Origin: Peptococcaceae bacterium
GTDB lineage: Bacteria > Bacillota > Peptococcia > Peptococcales > Peptococcaceae
Assembly: GCA_017399005.1 (NCBI GenBank)
Contig: JAFQEO010000009.1
Location: 80,309-144,308, forward strand
Reading direction: 5' to 3'
DNA length: 64,000 bases
A program made the position numbers and the translations under genes. The notes under the pieces were generated by a model. The model was not told the DNA's origin, searched no databases, and saw nothing but the letters and a program-made list of their open reading frames with translations. Of the stretch, positions 9,734-18,682 are shown in pieces. How positions within the stretch are numbered: the first letter of the stretch is position 1; each line of letters opens with the position of its first letter.

Positions 9734-9766
9734 AAAAAAGCCTCTACGATACCGCAGAGGCCTGTT
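9734..9766 (-). terminator. Terminator of the amidase gene
   Basis: GCCTCT (9740-9745) pairs with AGAGGC (9756-9761); on the minus strand T residues follow at 9734-9739. The hairpin also has T residues on the plus side. Confidence 0.8.
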
Positions 9767-9793
9767 TTTCCATTATTCTGTTATATTTTTGAA

Positions 9794-12097
9794 TCAGTCA
9801 AAATAGTCTGCTACGCCTTCAAAAATCCCTTCGGCCAGTTTCTGGCGGTAGGAATCCTGTGCCAGAAGTGCTTCTTCCTCGGCATTGCTCAAAAATCCGG
9901 TTTCCACTAAAATGGATGGACGGTCGTTTTCACGCAGCACGGCATAGTTGGCGGTGCGTACATCAGATACGGTTCCGGTAACTTCCTGCATATTCTCGCT
10001 CACATTTTCCGCCAGTGTTTTGCGCACATAGCTCTGTGCATACAGATTTGCATTGCCCGATGGCGCATAATAATATATCTGAATCCCTTGCGGTACGGTA
10101 TTGGTGGACGAGTTGGCATGAATACTGATAAATAAATCCGCCTCTGCCTCATTGGCCAGGTCAGAACGCTCTGGAAGGCCAAGCCGCACATCGGTTTCAC
10201 GGGTCATCAGAACGGTTGCCCCGGCATCTTCCAGTAAATCACGCAGCTTCAGCCCAACGCTAAGGCCAACCTCCGCATCGGTTACACCCAGTACACGGCC
10301 GATTGCCCCCGGGTCGCTGCCGCCATGGCCAGGGTCAAGTACAATTACTTTGCCATGCAGCCCGGTTCCGCGGCTATACGCAGTAATCACCAGATTATCG
10401 CCGTCTTCTTTTACCGTGCAGTAAGCGTTTTTCTCTAAATCCATGGTCACTTTTAACGCATTTTCACCGGCATCCTGCACCTGCAGATGCTGCAGAGGGC
10501 CATTGTAACTCTGGTTAATGCTGTCGGCAGTATTCAGATATACGTTATTTAACTGCAGCACCAGCTGGTTGGCTGTTGCTTTTGTGGTACTGTAACTGTT
10601 GCCTGCACCTTTCAGCAGTGTCACGATGGTTTTATCGCCCTGCTGTTTTACCGACTGCAGCTGCAGCCGTGTTCTTTCGGCTGTAACGCTGCCTGTGCTG
10701 CTGTTAGATGATTCGGTATATGGTTCTGTCAGCCAGCTGGCAATCCATACATTTTTATTGCCGTATTTCACCTGATACCATACTTTTCCGTCCACGGTTT
10801 TCTGCGCCAGCACGGTAAAAATAACACCTTTGTTTACTGTGCCTGCAATAGTATGGTTAGTACCGGCATCGGTACGCAGGTTTACACCCGTAGCATGCAC
10901 CATGATTTTTTTGCCCGCCATACTGGACGATGTGCCGGAAGTGGAACTGGTATTTGTACTGGTGCCTGTATTGCTGCTGCCGGTTGTGCCTTTGGATTCC
11001 GCGGTCAGCCATCCGGCAATCCACACTTTTACGCCGGATTTCATTTTTACCTGATACCAGGTATCGCCATCCACTGTTTTTTCACTAAGCACAGTAAAGG
11101 TATCCCCTTTTACAGCCTGTCCCAGTACGGCCGATGTTGTATTGGTATTCGCACGCAAGTTTACCACACTGCCGGTAACCGCAATGGTTTTGCCAATCAT
11201 GCTGTTAGAGGATGTGGTATTCGATGTACTGTTGCCAGTGCTGGTACTGACCGAATTTCCAGAAGAACTACTATTAGAAGAAGTGCTATTATTAGAAGCA
11301 TTGGCACTTTCCTCAATTTTTTTCGTATACCAGGATGCAATCCATAAATTGCTGTCACCCGATGGCCGCATTACCTGGTACCATGTTTTTCCGTCCACGG
11401 TTTTCGTGCCGGTTACAATCAGTGTTTCGCCTTTCTGCGCTGTGCCTACGGCAGAGCTGCCGGTTCCGGCATCGCTTCGCAGATTCACACCACTGCCGGT
11501 TACGGTTACTTTCTGCCCGATAATTTCCCCTTTGGTGCTGACGTTACTGCTGCCAACGCTGACAGTTGGTTTTGGAGCAATCACCAGCCCGTTTTTGGCA
11601 TCAAAATTATAGTTCCAGTCAAATTCGGTTACCGCAAACCGCCAGGTTAACGGAAAATAGGTCACATCGCGGAACAGCAGCAAAGGGTATTCCTCTTTGC
11701 TGTTATTGATGGATTTGCCGTTTACGGTAATTTTTCCACTGGCGATTGTGGCCGTGTATTTTTTGGCATTGGCTGCACCGGCTTTATACGGTTTGTAGGA
11801 GCTCTGTGCCGTTTTCTGGTCAGGCACTTCTGCCGCTTTGTCAATTACCAGCCCTGTCTGCTGCGTCCAGCTGGAATCCAGCCCCAGCAGGCGGGTATCT
11901 GCCCAGGTCATCGGTACATAGGTGATGTCTTTATACACCAGCATTGGATACTGATTCTGGCTCTGTTCTATTGTCACACCGTTCAGCGTTACCGGAAACG
12001 ACGGCAGTGTCACCGTCACATCCGCAGCCAGAGCCGGTGCTGTATGTAATCCCATAGCAAGCAGTGCCGTGCACACTACCCCTGCTATTTTTTTCAT
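9794..12097 (-). CDS. Secreted N-acetylmuramoyl-L-alanine amidase with SH3b and AMIN domains
   Basis: A 767-residue cell-wall hydrolase. In order: signal peptide (1-24); copper-amine-oxidase-like N-terminal domain (about 27-175); three bacterial SH3 repeats (about 195-262, 304-367, 396-459) joined by Ser/Thr/Asn/Gly linkers; an AMIN domain (about 476-573); and a zinc amidase_3 domain (583-765). The likely zinc and catalytic residues are H591 (DPGHGG), E609, H660 (SIHANS) and E732 (VETGFLSN). It cleaves the MurNAc-L-Ala bond; AMIN and SH3b modules probably target it to the wall. AGGGAGG precedes the ATG. The N-terminal domain recurs in the gene at 57047. Confidence 0.92.
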   Translation of the reverse strand: MKKIAGVVCTALLAMGLHTAPALAADVTVTLPSFPVTLNGVTIEQSQNQYPMLVYKDITYVPMTWADTRLLGLDSSWTQQTGLVIDKAAEVPDQKTAQSSYKPYKAGAANAKKYTATIASGKITVNGKSINNSKEEYPLLLFRDVTYFPLTWRFAVTEFDWNYNFDAKNGLVIAPKPTVSVGSSNVSTKGEIIGQKVTVTGSGVNLRSDAGTGSSAVGTAQKGETLIVTGTKTVDGKTWYQVMRPSGDSNLWIASWYTKKIEESANASNNSTSSNSSSSGNSVSTSTGNSTSNTTSSNSMIGKTIAVTGSVVNLRANTNTTSAVLGQAVKGDTFTVLSEKTVDGDTWYQVKMKSGVKVWIAGWLTAESKGTTGSSNTGTSTNTSSTSGTSSSMAGKKIMVHATGVNLRTDAGTNHTIAGTVNKGVIFTVLAQKTVDGKVWYQVKYGNKNVWIASWLTEPYTESSNSSTGSVTAERTRLQLQSVKQQGDKTIVTLLKGAGNSYSTTKATANQLVLQLNNVYLNTADSINQSYNGPLQHLQVQDAGENALKVTMDLEKNAYCTVKEDGDNLVITAYSRGTGLHGKVIVLDPGHGGSDPGAIGRVLGVTDAEVGLSVGLKLRDLLEDAGATVLMTRETDVRLGLPERSDLANEAEADLFISIHANSSTNTVPQGIQIYYYAPSGNANLYAQSYVRKTLAENVSENMQEVTGTVSDVRTANYAVLRENDRPSILVETGFLSNAEEEALLAQDSYRQKLAEGIFEGVADYFD

Positions 12098-12327
12098 AAT
12101 CGGTTCCTCCCTTTCCTGTTAATCCTTTATTGTTACAAAAGAATGATTCCAGTTCACAATTTTCTAAAAAAACTCACCGTTTTATTATAACGGATTCTCC
12201 TGTGATTGCAAGTCGGTAAAATATGCCGACAATGCTTTAGACGGTAAAAATCCACAAATAGTTCCATCAGCATGTTTTATAGGATATCCCACGCAGCTGG
12301 TTACTTCTGGATTTCTGCCGGAATCAT

Positions 12328-12359
12328 AAAAAAACACCGCCTCTTTTCAGAGACGGTGC
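12328..12359 (-). terminator. Terminator after argG
   Basis: On the minus strand CACCGTCTCT, a GAAA loop and AGAGGCGGTG are followed by seven T residues. It begins 20 bases after the argG stop codon. Confidence 0.88.
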
Positions 12360-12378
12360 GTAACAACTCAAAAATCAA

Positions 12379-13599
12379 TTATTTTTCTGCGTTTTCTTTT
12401 ACCATTGCACGAACTTTTAAGGACAGGCCAAACAGGTTGATGAAACCTTCTGCATCGTGGTGGTCATACAGGTCGCCAGTGGTAAAGGATGCCAGGCTTT
12501 CGCTGTACATGCTGTATGGAGAAGTGGTACCCTGTTTGATGATGTTACCTTTGTACAGTTTCATTTTTACTTCACCGGTCATGTTCTGTTCGGTGGATTC
12601 AATAAATGCCTGTAATGCTTCTCTTAATGGAGTGAACCATTTGCCTTCGTATACAACGTCGGAATATCTGGTTGCCACCATTTTTTTGAATGCGAATGTG
12701 TCACGGTCGGTAATCAGTTCTTCCAGCTGTTTATGTGCTTCTACCAGAATGGTGCCGCCTGGTGTTTCATATACACCGCGGGATTTCATACCAACAACAC
12801 GGTTTTCTACGATATCCACAATACCGATACCATGTTTGCCGCCCAGTTCATTCAGAGCGGTAATAATTTCAGATACTTTCATTTTCTGGCCGTTCAGAGC
12901 AACCGGAATCCCTTTTTCAAAGCTCAGAGTCAGTTCTTCTGCTTCATCCGGAGCTTTTTCAGGAGATACGCTCAGCACCAGCAGGTGGTCGTAGTTTGGA
13001 GCAGTTGCCGGGTTTTCCAGTTCCAGACCTTCATGGCTGATGTGCCACAGGTTGCGGTCACGGCTGTAGCTTGTAGTTGTAGAGAATGGCAGAGTAATGC
13101 CGTGTGCTTCGCAGTATGCAATTTCATCTTCACGAGACTGCATATTCCACAGTTCATTCATACGCCATGGCGCAATAATTTTTAAATCTGGAGCCAGCGC
13201 TTTGATACCCAGTTCGAAACGAACCTGGTCGTTCCCTTTACCGGTTGCACCGTGACAGATTGCAACAGCGCCTTCTTTACGAGCTACTTCTACTAATTTT
13301 TTTGCAATCAGAGGACGAGCCATAGAGGTACCCAGCAGGTATTTGTTTTCATAAACAGCACCAGCCTGTACACATGGCATTACGAAATCTTCACAGAATT
13401 CATCCACCACATCTTCGATATACAGTTTGCTTGCGCCGGAGTACAGAGCGCGTTCTTCCAGACCATCCAGTTCTTCGCCCTGACCTACGTTGACACAGCA
13501 GCAGATTACATCGTAATCAAAATGTTCTTTTAACCATGGGATAATGGTTGTGGTATCTAAACCACCGGAATATGCTAATACTACTTTTTCTTTAGACAT
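12379..13599 (-). CDS. argG: Argininosuccinate synthase
   Basis: Joins citrulline and aspartate with ATP, the penultimate step of arginine synthesis. The 406 residues show the ATP pyrophosphatase loop AYSGGLDTT (9-17), the GATGKGNDQVRFE substrate segment and TSYSRDRNLWHISHEG. TAAGGAGC precedes the ATG. It follows argF on the same strand after about 190 bp holding a 102-bp palindrome, so they may be co-transcribed with a structure between. No argH lies nearby; it must be elsewhere if arginine is made. Confidence 0.96.
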   Translation of the reverse strand: MSKEKVVLAYSGGLDTTTIIPWLKEHFDYDVICCCVNVGQGEELDGLEERALYSGASKLYIEDVVDEFCEDFVMPCVQAGAVYENKYLLGTSMARPLIAKKLVEVARKEGAVAICHGATGKGNDQVRFELGIKALAPDLKIIAPWRMNELWNMQSREDEIAYCEAHGITLPFSTTTSYSRDRNLWHISHEGLELENPATAPNYDHLLVLSVSPEKAPDEAEELTLSFEKGIPVALNGQKMKVSEIITALNELGGKHGIGIVDIVENRVVGMKSRGVYETPGGTILVEAHKQLEELITDRDTFAFKKMVATRYSDVVYEGKWFTPLREALQAFIESTEQNMTGEVKMKLYKGNIIKQGTTSPYSMYSESLASFTTGDLYDHHDAEGFINLFGLSLKVRAMVKENAEK

Positions 13600-13662
13600 T
13601 GAATATTTCGCTCCTTAAAGTTGTAGAATTATACTAATCTTTTCTTTATTTCAGGCGCAGAG

Positions 13663-13764
13663 AAAATTTCGTAGAACAAGGCGGCTTTTCAATTTTTGAG
13701 CGACGCGTACTTTGAGGTACGCAAGGCGAAAAAATTGAAAAACAACGCAGTTATACGGAATTTT
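13663..13764. repeat. 102-bp near-palindrome between argF and argG
   Basis: Two 48-base arms flank a 6-base loop (TTTGAG). Blocks that match exactly are AAAATT, CGTA, AAC, TTTTCAATTTTT and GCGTAC; the intervening blocks differ but keep equal length. No frame of note crosses it. In RNA it would form a very long hairpin, which could act as an attenuator, an RNase site or a terminator between argF and argG, or it could be an interspersed palindromic element. Confidence 0.75.
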
Positions 13765-13788
13765 AACCAGCCTTAACAAGTCATTATA

Positions 13789-14715
13789 TTACATTACAGT
13801 TGCCATAATAGCCTTATGCGCATGCAATCTGTTTTCCGCTTCATCAAATACTACAGACTGTGCACTTTCCATTACTTCGTCGGTTACTTCGTAGCCGCGA
13901 TATGCAGGCAGGCAGTGCATAAAGATTGCATCCGGTTTTGCCAGAGCCATCATAGCGCTGTCAACGGTATAACCTGCAAATGCTTTCTGACGTACTTCTT
14001 TTTCTGCTTCCTGACCCATACTTGCCCAGGTATCAGTGTATACAACATCTACCCCTGCGATAGCTTCTTTTGGATCATGCATAACGGTTACGCTGCCGCC
14101 GGATTCTGCTGCATACTGCTGTGCCAGCGCAACAATTTCCGGATTTGGCATATAACCTTCCGGACAGGCAACGGTTACATCCATCCCTACTTTGGCACCG
14201 CCAATCATCAGAGAATGGGTCATGTTGTTGCCGTCACCAACGTAGGCAAATTTGATGCCTTTCAGCTGGCCTTTGTGTTCCTGAATGGTAATCAGGTCGG
14301 CAATTACCTGTGTTGGATGATAGTCGTCGGTTAAGCCGTTAATAACCGGAACATCTGCATATTCTGCCAGTTCTTCCACTTCTGCATGGCTGTAGGTACG
14401 AATCATGATACCATCCACATAGCGGGATAATACACGGGCTGTATCTTTAATCGGTTCGCCGCGGCCAATCTGCAGGTCGTTGGTGCTTAAAAACAGAGCC
14501 TGGCCACCTAACTGGTACATCCCTACTTCGAAGGATACACGGGTTCTGGTGGAGGATTTCTGGAAAATCATGCCCAGACTTTTGCCTTCCAGCACTGGTG
14601 TTGGAATCCCGGCTTTCAGTTTTGCTTTTAAATCAATCCCCAGATTTACCATATCCACGATTTCCTGGCCGGTAAAATCTTTCAGGGTTAAGAAATCTCT
14701 GCCTTTTAAACTCAT
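13789..14715 (-). CDS. argF: Ornithine carbamoyltransferase
   Basis: Makes citrulline from ornithine and carbamoyl phosphate. The 308 residues include carbamoyl-phosphate-binding STRTR (55-59) and HPTQ (133-136), the ornithine loop SMG (232-234) and HCLPAYRG (267-274), all diagnostic. I chose the ATG at 14713-14715; a GTG three codons earlier touches the TAAGGAGC ribosome site and leaves no spacing. Its promoter overlaps two ARG-box-like sequences. With argG downstream, this suggests synthesis; catabolic arcA and arcC are absent nearby. Confidence 0.95.
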   Translation of the reverse strand: MSLKGRDFLTLKDFTGQEIVDMVNLGIDLKAKLKAGIPTPVLEGKSLGMIFQKSSTRTRVSFEVGMYQLGGQALFLSTNDLQIGRGEPIKDTARVLSRYVDGIMIRTYSHAEVEELAEYADVPVINGLTDDYHPTQVIADLITIQEHKGQLKGIKFAYVGDGNNMTHSLMIGGAKVGMDVTVACPEGYMPNPEIVALAQQYAAESGGSVTVMHDPKEAIAGVDVVYTDTWASMGQEAEKEVRQKAFAGYTVDSAMMALAKPDAIFMHCLPAYRGYEVTDEVMESAQSVVFDEAENRLHAHKAIMATVM

Positions 14716-14738
14716 ACGATTCACGCTCCTTATATCAT

Positions 14739-14774
14739 TGTATAATCATACATCAGTATTAATAATAATTCAAT
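14739..14774 (-). promoter_or_regulatory. argF promoter overlapping candidate ArgR boxes
   Basis: On the minus strand: -35 TTGAAT (14768-14773), 17-base spacer, -10 TATGAT (14745-14750). The -10 lies inside the near-palindrome TGTATGATTATACA (14739-14752), and the -35 lies in GAATTATTATTAAT, both similar to the ARG box. Two adjacent boxes covering the promoter is the usual ArgR repression layout. The regulator is not in the window. Confidence 0.5.
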
Positions 14775-14909
14775 AGAAAAATCCAGAACTTTCTAAAAAA
14801 TTTCTAAAATTTATAATACCAGATATTGCGCCTTTTTTCCATGAAATTCTTCAAATCCCGAAGAATTTTCTTTGCGATTTTTTCTTCAGATAATTTCCGG
14901 ATACATAAC

Positions 14910-14942
14910 AACCCGATACACAGTATCACTGCATATCGGGTT
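14910..14942 (-). terminator. Terminator after the GHL10 gene
   Basis: AACCCGATA (14910-14918) pairs perfectly with TATCGGGTT (14934-14942) around a 15-base loop, just after the stop at 14957. The T-tract is weak on the minus strand. Confidence 0.6.
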
Positions 14943-14956
14943 ATTCTGAAACTTTG

Positions 14957-16189
14957 TTATTCAAACATTTCGCCTACGCTGTCGTAAATCCCCAGCGTGT
15001 TATTTTTTAATGCACTATAGCCGTAAAAAATGCTGCCGTCCACGGTTCCCTTCTCACGGTTATATGCAATTTGACGGTTCAGTTCCTGGCCGTCCATCCA
15101 CTGTGTGCCCTGTGCACTGTCACCGGTTTTGTATGCCGCATGACCGATATACAGTTTCACACCGGTACCGCGTGTTACATTACTCCACCAGTCTACGAGT
15201 ATTGCGTAATCGCATTTGCTGTGACCAATCTGCCAGTAAATCTGCGGAGCAATGTAATCCAGCCATCCGTTTTTTACCCATTTACGGGTATCGGCATAGT
15301 GGTCGTAATAAGTTTCCACCCCGGCTGCCGTGTCTGAACCGAGAGAATTTGTTGTTTTATTAGCCCATACACCTGCAGGGCTTACACCAAATACAGCGCC
15401 CGGTTTCTGCGCTACCAGCTGGTTTGTCTCCTGAATTAATAAATCCACATTGTGACGGCGCCAGTCTTCAATACTACTGAAACCGGCTCCATATTTTCTG
15501 TAGGTTTCCGCATCATCAAAGCTGCCGGTCGGATAAAAATAATCATCGTAGTGAATTCCGGCAATATCGTAATGGTTCAGCAGTTCTTTCACGCCCTGCA
15601 GCACCAGATAGCGGGACATCGGTTCCCCCGGATTCAGATACAGTTCACCGCTGGAATGCGGCACAACTAAATCCGGATACAAACGGGCCGGATTATCTTC
15701 ACTCAGGGCCGTAATATCCAGATTCGGGCTGGATGCTGTTCCCCGGGTGATTTTATACGGGTTAATCCACGCATGTATCTCGATTCCCCGTTTCTGCCCC
15801 TGGCTAATCAGATATTCCAGCGGGTCAAAATTCTGCCCCGGTGCTTTGCCCTGCTGCCCGGTTAGATATCTGGACCACGGAAACAGTGCAGAATCATATA
15901 AGGCATCGGCTGTTGGCCGAACCTGAAAGAAGATAGCATTGAAATTCATTGCTTCGGCATCCTCCAGAATCTGATTCAGTTCCTGTTTCATCTGGTTCAC
16001 AGATAAATTCTGTTTGCTTGGAAAATCAATATTGTAAACGCTGGCAATCCACATGCCGCGCATTTCTTCTATCGAAGCTGCTTCTGCCCGCTGCCCGGCT
16101 CCGGCAAACGGCCATGCACTAAACAGAATCCCAACCGCAAAAGTCAGCAGACAGATTTTTGCAATCCATTGTGTTATCGAGTTCCTCAT
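14957..16189 (-). CDS. Exported glycoside hydrolase-like protein (GHL10 family)
   Basis: A 410-residue exported protein of the glycosyl hydrolase-like 10 family (YngK type). Residues 1-37 form an N-terminal membrane/signal segment. The barrel domain spans about 40-380, with EMRGMWIASVYNIDFPS, NAIFFQVRPTADALY, HAWINPY and GIHYDDYFYPTGSFDD. Acidic residues in the last motif are plausible catalytic or substrate residues. It probably acts on an envelope or extracellular polysaccharide; substrate unknown. Its ATG overlaps by 4 bp (ATGA) the stop of the broken metallohydrolase gene upstream, so the two were an operon. Confidence 0.85.
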   Translation of the reverse strand: MRNSITQWIAKICLLTFAVGILFSAWPFAGAGQRAEAASIEEMRGMWIASVYNIDFPSKQNLSVNQMKQELNQILEDAEAMNFNAIFFQVRPTADALYDSALFPWSRYLTGQQGKAPGQNFDPLEYLISQGQKRGIEIHAWINPYKITRGTASSPNLDITALSEDNPARLYPDLVVPHSSGELYLNPGEPMSRYLVLQGVKELLNHYDIAGIHYDDYFYPTGSFDDAETYRKYGAGFSSIEDWRRHNVDLLIQETNQLVAQKPGAVFGVSPAGVWANKTTNSLGSDTAAGVETYYDHYADTRKWVKNGWLDYIAPQIYWQIGHSKCDYAILVDWWSNVTRGTGVKLYIGHAAYKTGDSAQGTQWMDGQELNRQIAYNREKGTVDGSIFYGYSALKNNTLGIYDSVGEMFE

Positions 16190-16906
16190 AAGGTTCCTCC
16201 CTTTATATTCACCATTACTGACAGTCTATGCTTTAACTGACGATATTGTGGCTCCACTTGTTCCAGAAGCGCATAAAATTCCGGCGAGTGATTGTTCTGT
16301 AAAAAATGAATATACTCATGCACCAGCACCTGCCGGATACATTCTATCGGCGCCATGACAAGCCACAGATTCAGCACGATTTTTTTCTTTCCGCTGTAAC
16401 AAACACCCCCAGCTGGAACGCATTTTCCGCACAGCAAACTCTGGTTCCGGCAGATTACATAGAACAGGACTTTGCCGCACGGTTCTGTTCAGTGACGGAA
16501 TGATTTCATCCAGCAGTTTTTCCCGGTAAAAAAGCTCCACCGTCTGACGAATCTGTGCTTCTGATGTGCAGCCAGAAAACTGCAGTTTCGTTCCATCCCA
16601 CTGCCATGCCCGCCGCCCTTCGGCACTTACCGAAAGCGGATACATCTGCCCCAGATAAGCCACCTCGCCGCCATCCTGATAACCATTCATCAGCCCGGAT
16701 TACTGCCGTTCCTGATTCAGCTCTGCCGCTTTCTGCTGATGCGCGACAATCCAGTTTCTTTTTTTCATAACAACATTCTCTATCTCGGCTTTGCCTGCAC
16801 GATGTGGCGCTGTTATCTCCAGTTCTCCGTCGGGCTGAATTCGCAGTGTAATGTTTTTTACGTTTTTATATACTACGGTATAGTTTATCATATCCATCCC
16901 CGTCAT
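16186..16906 (-). pseudogene. YgjP-like (M48/DUF45) metallohydrolase, broken by a stop and a frameshift
   Basis: Three pieces in a row encode one YgjP-type metal-dependent hydrolase of about 235 residues. The first (about 16700-16906: YKNVKNITLRIQPDGELEITAP) stops at TAA 16700-16702 and continues in the same frame to RKMRSSWG. There a run of five G near 16421 shifts the frame; removing one G restores SSWGVCYSGKKKIVLNLWLVMAP, then zinc motif VHEYIHFLQNNHSPEF. The last piece ends in ATGA overlap with the GHL10 gene. Two lesions suggest real decay, although base-calling errors in the G run are possible. Start probably ATG near 16891-16906. Confidence 0.8.
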
Positions 16907-16953
16907 TCCACAAAAATATTATGTACAATTCTGCCATCGGTTTTGTTTTCCGT

Positions 16954-16991
16954 AAAAACAAGGGCCGCCGCATCCTGTGCAACAGCCCTTT
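16954..16991 (-). terminator. Terminator after the Na/Pi cotransporter gene
   Basis: AAGGGC and GCCCTT (16960-16965 and 16985-16990) pair, with inner pairing, and on the minus strand are followed by TGTTTTTA. It ends the obgE-NaPi unit. Confidence 0.75.
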
Positions 16992-17006
16992 GATTTTCAG
17001 AAAATT
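16992..17006. promoter_or_regulatory. CodY-box-like palindrome
   Basis: GATTTTCAGAAAATT matches the CodY consensus AATTTTCWGAAAATT at 14 of 15 positions. It lies between the Na/Pi gene stop and its terminator, about 100 bp upstream of the broken metallohydrolase/GHL10 unit. The window encodes CodY (38625-39356). The position is unusual for a regulatory site. Confidence 0.35.
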
Positions 17007-17011
17007 ATGAA

Positions 17012-18667
17012 TTAATTGTCGCGTTTTTTGCCCTGTTCCAGAACTTCCTGCGCCAGATTTACAGCATGGTCGCCAATACGTTCCAGGTTGGACAGAATAT
17101 CCAGATATACCGCACCGGCACCTGCGCTGCATGCACCCGCATTCAGACGGGCAATATGGCCTTTGCGCAGTTCCACTTCCATAACGTCAACACGGTCATC
17201 CTGTTCAATAACTTTAATTGCCAGGTCACGATTATTGTTGCGTAATGCATCCAGGCTATCACGCAGAGCACCTTCTACCAGATGCATCATTTCACGCAGA
17301 CCTTCGTTGGCCTCTTTGGACATCTCAATTTTATTTTCCCGGCAGTAGTCGGTTAACTCAATCAGATTTTCCGCATGGTCACCGATACGTTCCAGGTCGC
17401 CAACTGCCTGTAACAGCATGTAGCTTCGTTTGGATAATACCTGGTCTAAATCATGATTATGGGTAACTTCCACAACATAATTGGTGATGGCCTGTTCCAG
17501 CATATCCACAGTTTCTTCTCGTTTCAGCGATTCGTTTTTATCATCTTCGCCGTGAAGGAAATAATAATCCACCGCATATTCCAGAGATTCGGCTGCGATA
17601 CGACCCATGTGCAGCATTTCACGGCTCGCACAGGATAATGCCATTGGAGCACTGTTTAACAGACGCTGTTCCAGATATTTTGGCTGTAATGCCCAGTCCA
17701 TGTGTTCTTCTTTGTCTGGAATCAGTCTGCATACCAGCTTGTCCAGAACAGAAACAAACGGAATAAACAGCAGTGTATTGGTAATGTTAAACAGACCATG
17801 GGTAAATGCAATCTGCATTTTGATATTCATCATTTCCCAGCCGCCCGGTGTAAAGTTCGCAACGGTTTCTACAATAACCGGGAAGATTCCCAGCATAAAC
17901 AGCGGCAGGAAAATCAGTGTCCCGATGGTATTAAACATCAGGTTGATAAAAGATGTACGTTTTGCATTTAATGTGGTGCCTAGACCAGCCAGCAGTGCGG
18001 TTACAGTAGTACCGATGTTACTACCGAACAGCATTGGTACTACCTGATTATAGGTCATAACGCCCTGATATGCCAGTTCCTGCATAATCCCGATAAACGC
18101 ACTACTGCTCTGAATCGCAGCAGTCAGCAGAGCACCTACCCCTACACCAAGCAGAGTGTTATCTTCTACAAACAGCATCAGCGCTGTAAACTGCGGGAAT
18201 CCTGCCAGCGGTTTTAACCCCTGACCCATAACATCCATACCGTAGAACAGCAGACCAAACCCTAAAATAACGGTACCCAGATGTACCAGTTTTTCTTTTT
18301 TACAGAAGAACAGCAGCGCCGCACCAACGAATACAATTGGCAGCGCATAATCAGACAGTTTAAAACCAATCAGAAATGCAGTTACTGTGGTACCGATATT
18401 GGCCCCCATAATAACCCCGATTGCCTGACGCAGCGACATCAGCCTTGCATTTACCAGACCGATAGCCAGAACGGTTGTAGCCGCACTACTCTGAATCAGA
18501 CCGGTAACCAGAGTACCGGTTAAAACACCGCGAATTGGAGTTTTTGTGCCTGCCTCCAGAATGTCACGCAGTTTGTCACCGGCTAATGCCTGCAACCCGT
18601 CGGACATACATTTCATGGAGAACAGGAACATCCCCAGACCGCCAAGACAATAAAATAGCAGTTCCAT
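17012..18667 (-). CDS. Na/Pi cotransporter family protein with PhoU-like C-terminus
   Basis: A 551-residue membrane protein. The N-terminal 340 residues hold the two inverted Na/Pi repeats, each with a QSS motif (QSSAATT 59-65; QSSSA 186-190) and a GANIGTT/GSNIGTT segment (about 88-94; 215-221). The C-terminal 200 residues are two PhoU-like helical bundles (LQAVGDLERIGDHAENLIEL and LSNLERIGDHAVNLAQ). It should import phosphate with sodium, the PhoU part probably regulating it. GGGGGA precedes the ATG. It follows obgE by 15 bp and ends in a terminator. Confidence 0.92.
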   Translation of the reverse strand: MELLFYCLGGLGMFLFSMKCMSDGLQALAGDKLRDILEAGTKTPIRGVLTGTLVTGLIQSSAATTVLAIGLVNARLMSLRQAIGVIMGANIGTTVTAFLIGFKLSDYALPIVFVGAALLFFCKKEKLVHLGTVILGFGLLFYGMDVMGQGLKPLAGFPQFTALMLFVEDNTLLGVGVGALLTAAIQSSSAFIGIMQELAYQGVMTYNQVVPMLFGSNIGTTVTALLAGLGTTLNAKRTSFINLMFNTIGTLIFLPLFMLGIFPVIVETVANFTPGGWEMMNIKMQIAFTHGLFNITNTLLFIPFVSVLDKLVCRLIPDKEEHMDWALQPKYLEQRLLNSAPMALSCASREMLHMGRIAAESLEYAVDYYFLHGEDDKNESLKREETVDMLEQAITNYVVEVTHNHDLDQVLSKRSYMLLQAVGDLERIGDHAENLIELTDYCRENKIEMSKEANEGLREMMHLVEGALRDSLDALRNNNRDLAIKVIEQDDRVDVMEVELRKGHIARLNAGACSAGAGAVYLDILSNLERIGDHAVNLAQEVLEQGKKRDN

Positions 18668-18682
18668 TTGTTTTCCCCCACA

